DNA of 64,000 nucleotides from Syntrophus sp963665935 (GTDB taxonomy: Bacteria; Desulfobacterota; Syntrophia; Syntrophales; Syntrophaceae). The notes beneath the pieces were generated by a model. The model ran no database searches, was not told the DNA's origin, and saw only the letters and a list, made by a program, of their open reading frames with translations. The position numbers were made by a program, and so were the translations under genes. Location of the stretch: assembly GCA_963665935.1 (NCBI GenBank), contig OY762510.1, forward strand, positions 1,736,001 through 1,800,000, given 5' to 3'. This document shows, in pieces, positions 52,434 to 61,019 of the stretch (position 1 is its first letter; each line of letters begins with the position of its first letter).

Positions 52434-53909
52434 TTATTCCCTGTGTCTATAATAGGAAGGGGGAAGGCTGTTGCAGATGGTTTGCGCCGCTTCTTCGATG
52501 CAGGACCGAATGGCCTGTTCCATAGGGGTGTTCTTGAAGCTCTCGATGCCGATAGGGAGCGTCATATTCTTCACTTGAGGGCTCAGCTGCAGACTCGTTG
52601 ACGAGCCCGTCGCACTGCCGGTGATCCTCCGGGTAATGATCAATCTGCCTGTTGCCACATCGACCACACGGATATCGATGGCGATGTGGGATTCTCTTGA
52701 AGACCGGCCGAGGGTGAGAGGAACGCCCTTGATCGGGACCCCTATGCCGAAGCCGGTTCCGCCGGCTTCGATCTCGAATTCCGTTACCGCGCCATAGACC
52801 ATAAGATCAGCCACATCCATGCGTCCCGCAGGAATGGCCAAATCATTCCGCGCCATTGACGATCGCGATAATGCCTGCTCGGCGGCAAGACCTCTCAGAT
52901 CGAGCCGCTCGACAACGATAAACCTGCCCGTACCGTGGAGGGCCGTGAGAAACATCTCTCGCAGCCCATCACCGATCGCACTGGTTGCATTGGCTGCCTT
53001 GACCTGGAAATCTCCCACAGTGAGCGCGGCCTTGGGTGCTGATTGAGGGGCGGTGGCCGGCGACAAAGACAGTTGAGTGACCGGTTTGGGAATTTCCTGT
53101 TTCTCCTGAGCAGGAGGCTCCTGGGGGATGCCTGCCGGCGAAGGCGTTTCAATCTCCCTGTATTGCTGAGGTATGGCTGCCGGGGCCGTGCCTGGGCGGA
53201 CTGACCCCTCCGTCTCCTGTCTCGTCTCATGCCCGGGTTGGGGTTGCCGGGTTGACAATTCGGGGCGGATTTCCGGGGAAATGTTCGTGGGGAGCCTGTT
53301 TTCGGATTGGAGCTTGATCTCCTTCTCCCAACCGTCCCGGGTCACATTGATCAAGATGCTCCCGCCCGCGGGAAGCGTCCTGGAGATGCTCTCGAATTCA
53401 GCGGGGGAGAATATTTTGCGTCCTTCAGCGAAGGTGATGACGTCCCCCTTTCGCAGACCGGCGTTGTAGGCGGGTCCACCCTGGTCGACATCGGTAATCA
53501 GCGCACCATGTCCCGGCGGTTCCTGGGCAGGTTGCTGAGAAAGAGAAAATCCGAACCATGGTGCTGCGGGCAGCTTCGGCGCCACGTCATTCCAGGGCGG
53601 GAGCCGGACCGTCTTTTCCCAGCCGTCCCTGCTCACCACAAGGATCATCGATTGATTTGTCGGAAACTGTCTGATGATGTCGATGAGGTCCTGGGTGTTC
53701 CTGATGGTATTGCCTCCCGCCTGGAGAATGACATCGCCCGGCTTGATGCCTGCTTTTGCGACGGGAGAGTCTTCGGAAAGGCTGAGAATTTCAGCGCCAC
53801 CCCCGGCCCAGTTGCGCACCTTCAGAATCCCGTACCCGCTTGCAGGATCAGAGAAAGCCACCAGCAGCAGGAGCAGAAGAAGCGAGAAGCAAGCCAATTT
53901 TCGAGCCAT
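52434..53909 (-). CDS. Exported PDZ-PDZ-CsgG-like protein
   Basis: 491 residues. After a signal peptide (MARKLACFSLLLLLLLVAF to about residue 26) two PDZ domains follow: SEDSPVAKAGIKPGDVILQAGG and DQGGPAYNAGLRKGDVITFAEG, each with a DGWEK repeat at its end. A Pro/Gln-rich linker (about 210-295) leads into a CsgG-like domain (about 300-480): VVERLDLRGLAAEQ, ADLMVYGAVTEFE and IRVVDVATGRLIITRRITG. CsgG relatives assemble secretion pores or act as periplasmic chaperones. The ATG at 53909 has GGGAGGAA upstream. It lies 33 bases after the giant gene and is probably in its operon. Confidence 0.75.
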   Translation of the reverse strand: MARKLACFSLLLLLLLVAFSDPASGYGILKVRNWAGGGAEILSLSEDSPVAKAGIKPGDVILQAGGNTIRNTQDLIDIIRQFPTNQSMILVVSRDGWEKTVRLPPWNDVAPKLPAAPWFGFSLSQQPAQEPPGHGALITDVDQGGPAYNAGLRKGDVITFAEGRKIFSPAEFESISRTLPAGGSILINVTRDGWEKEIKLQSENRLPTNISPEIRPELSTRQPQPGHETRQETEGSVRPGTAPAAIPQQYREIETPSPAGIPQEPPAQEKQEIPKPVTQLSLSPATAPQSAPKAALTVGDFQVKAANATSAIGDGLREMFLTALHGTGRFIVVERLDLRGLAAEQALSRSSMARNDLAIPAGRMDVADLMVYGAVTEFEIEAGGTGFGIGVPIKGVPLTLGRSSRESHIAIDIRVVDVATGRLIITRRITGSATGSSTSLQLSPQVKNMTLPIGIESFKNTPMEQAIRSCIEEAAQTICNSLPPSYYRHRE

Positions 53910-53942
53910 CTTGTTCCTCCCTCTTTTCAAGAACCTTTTTGA

Positions 53943-56900
53943 TTATTGTTTGGACTGACGGCAGTTCCATTTTTTCTGGGAATTGTCGTACCAGCCGAAT
54001 TCCCTTACACAGTAACGGTCTGACCCGATACTCGCCATAACGCCCGGGGCCATGGAGAGATAGCCTCCCGTATAGAAGCCGGTCATCTTGCTGCATGTGG
54101 TTTGCAGCGCTTCCTGTTCAGTGGCGTAGGAGCCGAGTATGGTCACCTTCTTGTTTGCCTTGCGGAGACTTTCCTCCGTCGTTCTGGTGAGCATCAGGAT
54201 GCACCACCATCCCGGTGATTCACAGTTGTGCCAGACGTACCATTTCATTGCGGGCATGGGAGTAAGGGTTGTTGTGGAAGAGGGCTTGGTCGTTGGAACC
54301 GACGGGGTGGTTGTTTTCGTCGTCGTTACGGGTGAGGTCACAGACGGAGAAACGGGTGTCGTCGTCGTTTTTGTTGTGGGGGTGGAAGTGCCGCCTTGCC
54401 GGTGCCGTGATGACTGATCACCGGTTCCGGTTTCTGCCGGAAGAGACTGTCGCAGGGTGGACGCAGAGCCGGCAACCCCCGAATACGAGGTCGCCGTCCC
54501 TGTCGACCCCGTGGTGCCGGTGGTGGTTGTGGATGAGGAACTCCCCGCCCGTGAACTCCGCTGCTGTTCCCGTTGATCGAAGAGGGAGAGGACTTCGGCC
54601 GGTGTCTGACCGGGCATGCCGCCCACTGCGCGGCCGGTAGACGGATCGCAGCGTCCGCTCGGGTAATTGGCGCCTATAAACCGCTCGGCAGCGACGGCCC
54701 CGAGGAAGGGGCCCCCGAGGGAGATGTAGGAGGCCGCATTGTTGTCCGTGCCGTAGACGACTTCTCCCGTGTTCCGCTTGCAGAGGACCCAGTAACCGCC
54801 GCCACCGGTCGTGGCAGAGCGCAGGCCGGATACACAGGCGCCCGTCTCGGGGTTGCACGTTCCCGAGGGGCAGTTCTGTTTGATCCAGAGGAGGGCGTCA
54901 GACCCGCTCAGGAGCGGACCGGCCATGGTGAAATAGAGGATGAAATCCTGATTCTTTCCGTAAACGATCGAACCATCCCTCTTGTTGCAGAGCACATAAT
55001 ATCCCTCCACTCCCGTCGGTGCGGCAGCCGGTGACACCGCCGGTTTTCCCGCGGAAGTACACCGCCAGTTGGGGCAATTCCCCTGGATCCACTGGAACGC
55101 GTCGCGCTCGGCAAAGAACGGTCCCGCCATGGCGGCGAAGCGGGACGAGTTCGCGATATCCGCTGAATTCCTCGAGACCGTGACCTGTCCGGTATTCTTC
55201 TCACACAGGACATAGGAGCCGCCGACAGGGCTGCCGGTACGGGGCTTCGTGGCGCACTTCCCGGTGCCGGCTTCGCAGAGCCAGCTCGGGCAGTTGGTGT
55301 CGATCCACCAGCGGGCCGTCCGGGGTCCTTCGAAAGGACCGCCCATGACCCAGTGAGTCCCCCGGTCAGGATTCTCGCAATAGACAACAATTCCATCACT
55401 CTTCCGGCATGCGGCATACCACGTATACATCTCGGGTGTTGCCGGTTGCGCCTGGCTGCCCGTCCGGTCTGCATGGCTGATCGCCGGCGTCCAGTCCGGT
55501 ATCTCAACAAAGACTTCGGCGGATCCTCTGACCTCCTGGAAGGTTGACGTAATCGTGACTTGCTGATCGAACCTGAGATTCCCCGGTGCCGTGTAGGTGT
55601 TGGCCGGGCCCGGTTGCCAGACGGCCCTGCCGGTGACGTCCTCCGTACTTCCATCGCTGTAAAAGGCCGTGGCCCTGAAAGTCACCGTTTCATTCGGCTT
55701 GAGGGTTGTTCTCCCGGGGTTGACAACGATTCTGTCTAAATGGGGCCTTTCCGGCGGAGGGGGGCCACGCAAAGGGTCGTCGGTCAGGATGTGGATCTCT
55801 GCCTGCCACTGGTAGCCGAGTTGGGCCGTCGTCGCGTCGTTTCCGGGGTTCTCAAGGGTGAGAAGGATTACCCGCCTTCCGCCTGTGCCGTCACCGGGAA
55901 GCAAGGGCACTTCAAAGGTCTGGGGCCTGTCATCCTCTTTCCCCCAGGTCAGCGTGCCGGACACGGGGATATAGTCCTTTCCCGAGACGGCCGTCCTGTT
56001 CTCGCTGAGGTACCCGACCGTGAGCTGTCCTGTCTTCCCGCCAATACGGTTTACCGTAACCACGGCCTTGCCGGTGTAACTCCTCACCTCGAAGACACCC
56101 TGGGCAAACTCGACTTTCTGTACGGAGCTGCTGCCGGGGCTGCTTCCCGTGCCGCTGCCGCCCTCGATGGAGACAGTCGCCGTACCTGTACCTGCGATAT
56201 GCGCACCATGCGTGGGGTTTTTCAGGACAACCGAAAAGGTTGATCCCCCAGGGGGCTGTGCCCTGTCAATGAGCGGAATGGTGATTCCCCTCAGGGTGTT
56301 GTCGGCGCCTTCCCATGTGAACGTGCCGGAAGAACCGCTGTAGGCCGTTCCCGCCTTCGCGGTGCCATCATGAGTTTGGTATTCCACGGTCACCCTTCCC
56401 TTGGTGAAGCCTTGCCGCTGGACCAGGAGCACGGCTTCCCTGCTCTTCTCATCAACAGTTATCCGGTCCTGCACAAAGCCGATCTGACCGCCCATGTCCT
56501 TGTCTTTGATGATCAGGTGGGCTTCCGTCGGCCATACCAGGACGGCGTTTCCCCGGACGTTTTTGAGCCGGAGGATCACCTCCTGGCTGCCTTCTTCCCG
56601 GTCGTCATTTTTGATGAAAACGATCAGGTCCTTCACGAAAGCCTGCCCGTTCTCCCACTTGAGGGTCTTTGTTTTCAGCGTAAACTTATCGCCTTCTTTG
56701 GCCGACCCGACCGGCTGCGCCTCAATGTCCACCGTGACATCCTGCATGCCGGTGCCTTCCCGGGCGATCTTGATTGCCGCTTCACCGGCATCCTCGTCGA
56801 CAGCGTACTCTACCCTGTAAGGGCTCTTTGACCAGGAAAAGAAGACCTTGTCCGGATTCTCTTTTCGGCATACGACCACTTCTCCGGCCTTGTATTTCGG

Positions 56901-57359
56901 ATGGTCGGACAGGATTTTCTCCACCGGTTCGGCATTGGAACCGGACCGGTAGCTGAAGACTGGCATGAGATGGAGGTCACTGGCCGAAATGGTTTCCGGC
57001 GACCTCGATCTTCCAGGTATGGGAAGTTCATCTCGGCTTTCAAAGTAACTCTCAATCAGTCCTGCTTTGTCAACAACTCCCGAGTGTTCGGTGCCGAAGA
57101 TGACGACGTCGCCGGGGTGCAACGCCGGAACCTTTTTGTAAGGATAGCACGAGTAGTGCTGCTCTCTGAGATAGCCCCGGACGAGCTTGAGGGACGTATG
57201 GTTCCTGTCCTGACCAGTAAGCTTATAGTAGGTAAAATCATGGCACCATGTGATGGCGAAGGCTATGTTGGGTGGGGAAACAAAAAGCACGAGGGTCAGA
57301 AGGATAACCAGACTTGCGAGGAGTCTGGCGGAAGTGCCACGGAAGTCCAAGAATGCCAT
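53943..57359 (-). CDS. Giant secreted Calx-beta/cysteine-module protein
   Basis: 1138 residues. Signal peptide 1-35. Residues about 36-130 resemble an NlpC/CHAP-like fold (WCHDFTYYKL, HPGDVVIFGTEHSGVV) with Cys and His in order. Three Calx-beta-like repeats follow (about 150-285, 290-400, 415-530), then an Ig-like domain (545-625). Four 60-residue modules (about 645-910) share YxLCxKxxGxVVYG, MAGPF, WIxxNCPSxxC. A Thr/Ser-rich linker (930-1040, TTKTTTTP) ends in a cysteine-rich domain. AAAGGAG precedes the ATG. It heads an operon with the PDZ-CsgG gene. No similar whole protein is known to me. Confidence 0.75.
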   Translation of the reverse strand: MAFLDFRGTSARLLASLVILLTLVLFVSPPNIAFAITWCHDFTYYKLTGQDRNHTSLKLVRGYLREQHYSCYPYKKVPALHPGDVVIFGTEHSGVVDKAGLIESYFESRDELPIPGRSRSPETISASDLHLMPVFSYRSGSNAEPVEKILSDHPKYKAGEVVVCRKENPDKVFFSWSKSPYRVEYAVDEDAGEAAIKIAREGTGMQDVTVDIEAQPVGSAKEGDKFTLKTKTLKWENGQAFVKDLIVFIKNDDREEGSQEVILRLKNVRGNAVLVWPTEAHLIIKDKDMGGQIGFVQDRITVDEKSREAVLLVQRQGFTKGRVTVEYQTHDGTAKAGTAYSGSSGTFTWEGADNTLRGITIPLIDRAQPPGGSTFSVVLKNPTHGAHIAGTGTATVSIEGGSGTGSSPGSSSVQKVEFAQGVFEVRSYTGKAVVTVNRIGGKTGQLTVGYLSENRTAVSGKDYIPVSGTLTWGKEDDRPQTFEVPLLPGDGTGGRRVILLTLENPGNDATTAQLGYQWQAEIHILTDDPLRGPPPPERPHLDRIVVNPGRTTLKPNETVTFRATAFYSDGSTEDVTGRAVWQPGPANTYTAPGNLRFDQQVTITSTFQEVRGSAEVFVEIPDWTPAISHADRTGSQAQPATPEMYTWYAACRKSDGIVVYCENPDRGTHWVMGGPFEGPRTARWWIDTNCPSWLCEAGTGKCATKPRTGSPVGGSYVLCEKNTGQVTVSRNSADIANSSRFAAMAGPFFAERDAFQWIQGNCPNWRCTSAGKPAVSPAAAPTGVEGYYVLCNKRDGSIVYGKNQDFILYFTMAGPLLSGSDALLWIKQNCPSGTCNPETGACVSGLRSATTGGGGYWVLCKRNTGEVVYGTDNNAASYISLGGPFLGAVAAERFIGANYPSGRCDPSTGRAVGGMPGQTPAEVLSLFDQREQQRSSRAGSSSSTTTTGTTGSTGTATSYSGVAGSASTLRQSLPAETGTGDQSSRHRQGGTSTPTTKTTTTPVSPSVTSPVTTTKTTTPSVPTTKPSSTTTLTPMPAMKWYVWHNCESPGWWCILMLTRTTEESLRKANKKVTILGSYATEQEALQTTCSKMTGFYTGGYLSMAPGVMASIGSDRYCVREFGWYDNSQKKWNCRQSKQ
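54632..55427 (-). repeat. Four tandem cysteine-containing modules in the giant protein
   Basis: The coding sequence for about 60-residue units is repeated four times with divergence. Each unit has a conserved pattern: LCxK at the start, a GPF-like turn after about 28 residues, WIxxNCP, and a C-terminal TGxC. The unit does not match a domain I know. Confidence 0.65.
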
Positions 57360-57475
57360 CGTCTACACTCCTTTCACGTAAACCCCGTTCCTGCTGGGGT
57401 GGTTGATCGAGAAGCCTGTTTCGGCAACCAAGGCTTACAGCCTTTCCTGGTTCCTGGAAATAATCTAATTACAGC

Positions 57476-57504
57476 AGGTTATCACTGCCCGCACAGCGTG
57501 TCAA
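57476..57504 (-). promoter_or_regulatory. Promoter of the giant-protein operon
   Basis: Minus strand TTGACA (57504-57499), 17-bp spacer, TAACCT (57481-57476). The leader is about 110 bases and contains AAGGCT-GTA-AGCCTT and CCCC...GGGG hairpins. I compared it with the c-di-GMP-I riboswitch pattern and found no match. Confidence 0.6.
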
Positions 57505-57585
57505 GGAGGCTGACGATATGAAAGCCACTTATTTTGAGGATTGGTGTTTTCGGTTTTTCAGGCAGAGAATTCTACCGCCCACCAC

Positions 57586-57621
57586 CGGACGAGCTGGCAC
57601 ATATATGTGCCAGCTCGTCCG
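57586..57621. repeat. Perfect 36-bp palindrome
   Basis: CGGACGAGCTGGCACATA is followed directly by its exact reverse complement, giving an 18-bp arm with no spacer. It lies between divergent genes, 82 bases upstream of the giant-operon -35 and 330 bases from the LeuA-like gene. A T6 tract starts 8 bases to the right. It could be an operator, a terminator or an insertion scar. Confidence 0.9.
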
Positions 57622-57950
57622 AACGCAACTTTTTTGTGTCTTTGCCGCGGGTCTTCCGGCCGCCCTTTTCGACTTCTTTCGATAAGGGATACGCTATCTA
57701 TATAGCTGGAATCATTGCTTTATATCAATTATTTCTGCCCTTGGGCCAGTCTTTTCTCCTGTTGGCACGTTCATTGACCAATGTACGGAGTAATCTTTCG
57801 TCAGGAGTGAAGAGGGGCGGCCTTTAGCAAGAGGTGCCGTCTGCTCTCCTCAGCTTGTTGTGGAGTGATCTGCCTCGCTCCGGGATTTTATGAACTTTCA
57901 CGCTTTCAACAAGGCCACGGAATTATTTTTTTAAAAAAGGAGGAAAGGCA

Positions 57951-59129
57951 ATGGAAAACCGGAAACCTCTTTTTTATGACGTGACGTTAAGGGACGGAAA
58001 CCAGGCTTTGAAGAATCCCTGGAATTTCCGACAGAAGGAAACCATTTTCATGCAGTTGCTGAAATTGGGCGTGCAGGCCATCGAGATAGGATTCTCCGGG
58101 TCGAGCAGTATGGATTTCAAGGCCTGTCGCCATCTCGCGTTGATCGCGCCGCCGGGGGTCGTCGTTTCCGGATTGGCACGGGCGAAGGAAAAGGACATCC
58201 TGAAAGTCGCCGAAGCGTTGACAGGCGCGAACCGGAAGAGAATTCACACTTTTATCTCCTTCAGCCCCTTTCATATGGAAAATGTGCTCAAGAAATCTCC
58301 CGCAGATGTCCGGAAGATTGCCGTGGAAGCGGTGGGGTTTGCCCACAGTCTTCTGGGAGAGGGCCAGGAGATCCAGTTTTCCGTGGAACATTTTGGGGAT
58401 TGTTCCGAGAACCTCTCTTTTGTGATTGATTCCCTTCAGGAAATCGTGGAAGCGGGGGCAACCATTATCAATCTCTCCAACACAGTGGAACGGACCCGCC
58501 CGCTGATATTTGTCGAGCTGATGAAAACCGTCTTTGAAAATCTTCCTGAAGGGGTGATTCCTTCCGTTCACTGCCATAACGATCTGGGCATGGCGACCGC
58601 CACCGCCGTAGAGAGTTACTTTGCCGGTGCGACCCAACTGGAATGCAGCCTCAATGGTCTTGGAGAACGGGCCGGAATTGCGAATCTTTACGAAGTCGCC
58701 ATGAGCCTTCATAACTGCGGTGTCGAGGTTCGCCTGGACATGTCAGGATTTTATGAGGCGGCCAGGCTCCTGGCCGGGATGTCGCAGATTCCCATCCCTG
58801 AAAAAAGTCCGTTGATCGGATCAGATGCCTTGGTGCATCGAAGCAGCATTCACCAGGACGGCGCCAGCAAGACCGCCGGAATGAAAAAAGGGGCGTATCG
58901 GCCTGTGGACCCGTCTCTGATCGGGAGGAGCGAAAGCGAGAGGATGGGCTTTACGAGTCAATCCGGGAAAATGGCCATATATGAAATGATCCGCAGGGCC
59001 GGTTATGCGATTACGGTGGAAGACGCCGTGAGAATCCTGCCTACGGCTAGGAAAAAGGCCGAGAAAATCGGGGAGTTGTCCCTGGAAGTTCTTCTGGATC
59101 TTTACATCCAATCGGTAAAGTCCCACTGA
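57951..59129 (+). CDS. 2-isopropylmalate/Re-citrate synthase-like aldol enzyme
   Basis: 392 residues, DRE-TIM metallolyase (HMGL-like) family condensing acetyl-CoA with a 2-oxo acid. VTLRDGNQALKNPW holds the catalytic Arg and metal Asp, HCHNDLGMATA the metal histidines, and NGLGERAGIANL the family Gly-Glu-Arg. The C-terminus lacks the full leucine-feedback regulatory domain of LeuA. Candidates are 2-isopropylmalate synthase, homocitrate synthase or Re-type citrate synthase (known from Syntrophus). GGAGG precedes the ATG. It stands alone between intergenic stretches, so context does not settle it. Confidence 0.8.
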   Translation: MENRKPLFYDVTLRDGNQALKNPWNFRQKETIFMQLLKLGVQAIEIGFSGSSSMDFKACRHLALIAPPGVVVSGLARAKEKDILKVAEALTGANRKRIHTFISFSPFHMENVLKKSPADVRKIAVEAVGFAHSLLGEGQEIQFSVEHFGDCSENLSFVIDSLQEIVEAGATIINLSNTVERTRPLIFVELMKTVFENLPEGVIPSVHCHNDLGMATATAVESYFAGATQLECSLNGLGERAGIANLYEVAMSLHNCGVEVRLDMSGFYEAARLLAGMSQIPIPEKSPLIGSDALVHRSSIHQDGASKTAGMKKGAYRPVDPSLIGRSESERMGFTSQSGKMAIYEMIRRAGYAITVEDAVRILPTARKKAEKIGELSLEVLLDLYIQSVKSH

Positions 59130-59195
59130 TCCATCCGAGGCGGAAGCAAAGAGGATAGGCATATATTGTTTTTATCCCCTTGTTTGCCGTGGGGC

Positions 59196-59450
59196 TTATT
59201 CCGTTTCCCTTTGGGCGGCGATTATCGGAGACTCTGCAAGCGAGAAGTGGCCACCCACGGATGTGTCCCCTTTGCCGGGAGCAACGTCCTTATTCATCGA
59301 GCGTTTTTGAAGAAGCTCTCCGGTTTCATAGAAAACGAGCACATGGATGACCTTAGGAAACAGGGCCGGTTTGCCGTGTATCTCGGAGCGGCGTCCCAGC
59401 CCCACAGGGAATCCATCTGAGTTTCCGATTTCCAGCATTTCTTCTTTCAT
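59196..59450 (-). pseudogene. NUDIX hydrolase gene, truncated in its Nudix box
   Basis: From the ATG at 59450 the frame reads MKEEMLEIGN, VGLGRRSEIHGKPAL, HVLVFYETGELLQKRSMNKD and GKGDTSVGGHFSLAES, which is the start of an IDI-type NUDIX hydrolase. The Nudix box begins (GHFSLAE...AAQRETE) and is cut by TAA at 59198-59196 before the catalytic EE. About half the protein is missing. Confidence 0.65.
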
Positions 59451-59518
59451 CAGATAAAATACCATCCCCGAATATATCCGGGCAGGAAATCCTGTCAATC
59501 GTCTCTCAAAAAGAAGGT

Positions 59519-60994
59519 TTACGGCTCATTCTTGGTCATCACATCCTTTCTTTCCAGCCTTTTAATCCTGGATTCGAGGTTTTCAAGCCGTGAAAGACGG
59601 TCGAGCAAGACGGCTATGGTGGCATCCTGTTCGGCAAGGATCTTCTTCTGGGCATCGACTATCTTTGCCTTTTCCTTAATGGCCGTTTCCTGACGGTCTA
59701 TCGTATCGGTCCGCCCGAGTATGATCGTCTGTCGCTCCTTTATCGCCTTGACGAGCACGGGCATAAGCCTGGTATATGAAACAGACTTGTAGCCGTTGCC
59801 GTCTGAACGGACTATTTCGGGGAGTACGGTTTCCACCTCCTGCGCCAGCAGGCCGATGTCTCTACCGTGATTAGTCGAAGGACCGGTATTGTCGTCCACC
59901 TTTAAGGCATAACTGACTCCCTCCAACTTCAGAGTCTTGGCGAGGGACGACTGAAGCGGCTCGATGTCCTTCTTGAAACGCGCATCGGAAGACTCGGAGA
60001 TTGTGCCGTTGATAACCACCTTCTTGGCGCTGAAGTCTCCGTAAATGAGCGGATAGGTCGTGTTTGTATTGGCTATATAAAGCTTATAAGAGCCTTTTTC
60101 TTTTGCTCCTGCGGAATTGCCGATGAAGACGTTGTAACTGCCTTCGCTGTAACCACCAGCCCCGTTTCCGACAGCGACATTATATACCCCTGTGGTATTC
60201 AGATAGGCCGCCACGTTCCCGATATAGGTGTTTCCCTTACCGGTTGTGTTGCCCGACCCCGCCGAACGCCCTATGAAGGTGTTCTTTTTCCCGGTGGTGC
60301 TGGCATAACCCGCCTGGTATGCCACGAAGGTGCTGTCAATGCCTGTCGTGTTACTGTAGCCCGCCTCATGCCCGAAGAAACTATTTTTTGAGCCCGTGGT
60401 GTTGGATGCCCCTGTCTGATATCCGAGAAAATTGTTGTAGCCGCCCGTGGTGTTTAAATAACCGACGCCGTTTCCGATGAAATTGTTGTAGTCGCCGGAG
60501 TTTCCGTTCAGGGAAGAGGTGTTCGCGCCTATGGAACCGATAACGGTGTTATAGCCGCCTGTGGTGTTGAATATGCCCCCGATGTACCCAATGAAGATGT
60601 TGTGGTTTCCGGTGGTGTTTTGAGAACCCGAGTGACTGCCCAGGAAGTTGTTATAGCTGCCCGTGGTGTTGGCGTCGCCGGAGGCATGCCCCAGGAAGTT
60701 GTCGTAGCTGCCGGTGGTGTTATTTTCCGCGGTATGCGACCCGATGTAGTTATTGTAACTGCCCGAGGTGTTGCTGAAACCCGCAGAGGATCCGAAGAAG
60801 CTGTTGTATAGGCCCGTGCCCGGTGTTTCGGGAATGTCTTCGGTACATGCCGGTTCATCGGTTGCTTCGGTCCTGAGATTGCGGGCGGAGCACTCGCCGT
60901 ACCACGTGTTTGTCGAGCCCTCGTAGCCCGCCCAGGCGGAACATGAAAGTGATAAAAGGGTCAAAATAATCCATGGAAATAGTGTCCTTTTCAT
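59519..60994 (-). CDS. Repeat protein with S74 chaperone domain, copy A
   Basis: 491 residues. Signal peptide MKRTLFPWIILTLLSLSCSAWA. Residues about 50-310 are 16-residue repeats of the kind YNNFLGxxAGxxNTTG, likely folding as a beta-helix or trimeric stalk. A Peptidase S74/endosialidase chaperone domain follows (SESSDARFKKDIEPL, GLLAQEVETVLPEIV, GYKSVSYTRLMPVLVKAI), ending in a coiled coil (AEQDATIAVLLDRLSRLENLESRIKRLE). The ATG at 60994 has GGAGGG upstream. Such proteins resemble phage tail fibres or bacterial adhesins. Tandem with copy B. Confidence 0.82.
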   Translation of the reverse strand: MKRTLFPWIILTLLSLSCSAWAGYEGSTNTWYGECSARNLRTEATDEPACTEDIPETPGTGLYNSFFGSSAGFSNTSGSYNNYIGSHTAENNTTGSYDNFLGHASGDANTTGSYNNFLGSHSGSQNTTGNHNIFIGYIGGIFNTTGGYNTVIGSIGANTSSLNGNSGDYNNFIGNGVGYLNTTGGYNNFLGYQTGASNTTGSKNSFFGHEAGYSNTTGIDSTFVAYQAGYASTTGKKNTFIGRSAGSGNTTGKGNTYIGNVAAYLNTTGVYNVAVGNGAGGYSEGSYNVFIGNSAGAKEKGSYKLYIANTNTTYPLIYGDFSAKKVVINGTISESSDARFKKDIEPLQSSLAKTLKLEGVSYALKVDDNTGPSTNHGRDIGLLAQEVETVLPEIVRSDGNGYKSVSYTRLMPVLVKAIKERQTIILGRTDTIDRQETAIKEKAKIVDAQKKILAEQDATIAVLLDRLSRLENLESRIKRLERKDVMTKNEP

Positions 60995-61019
60995 AAATAA
61001 GCCCTCCATTCAGCCGGGA

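Noticed and set aside
57360..57480. c-di-GMP riboswitch in the leader of the giant gene
   Set aside because: Hairpins are present but the conserved GEMM core sequence is missing.
57534..57827. 97-codon + strand gene containing the palindrome
   Set aside because: Composition and sequence are unlike a protein, and no ribosome site is present.
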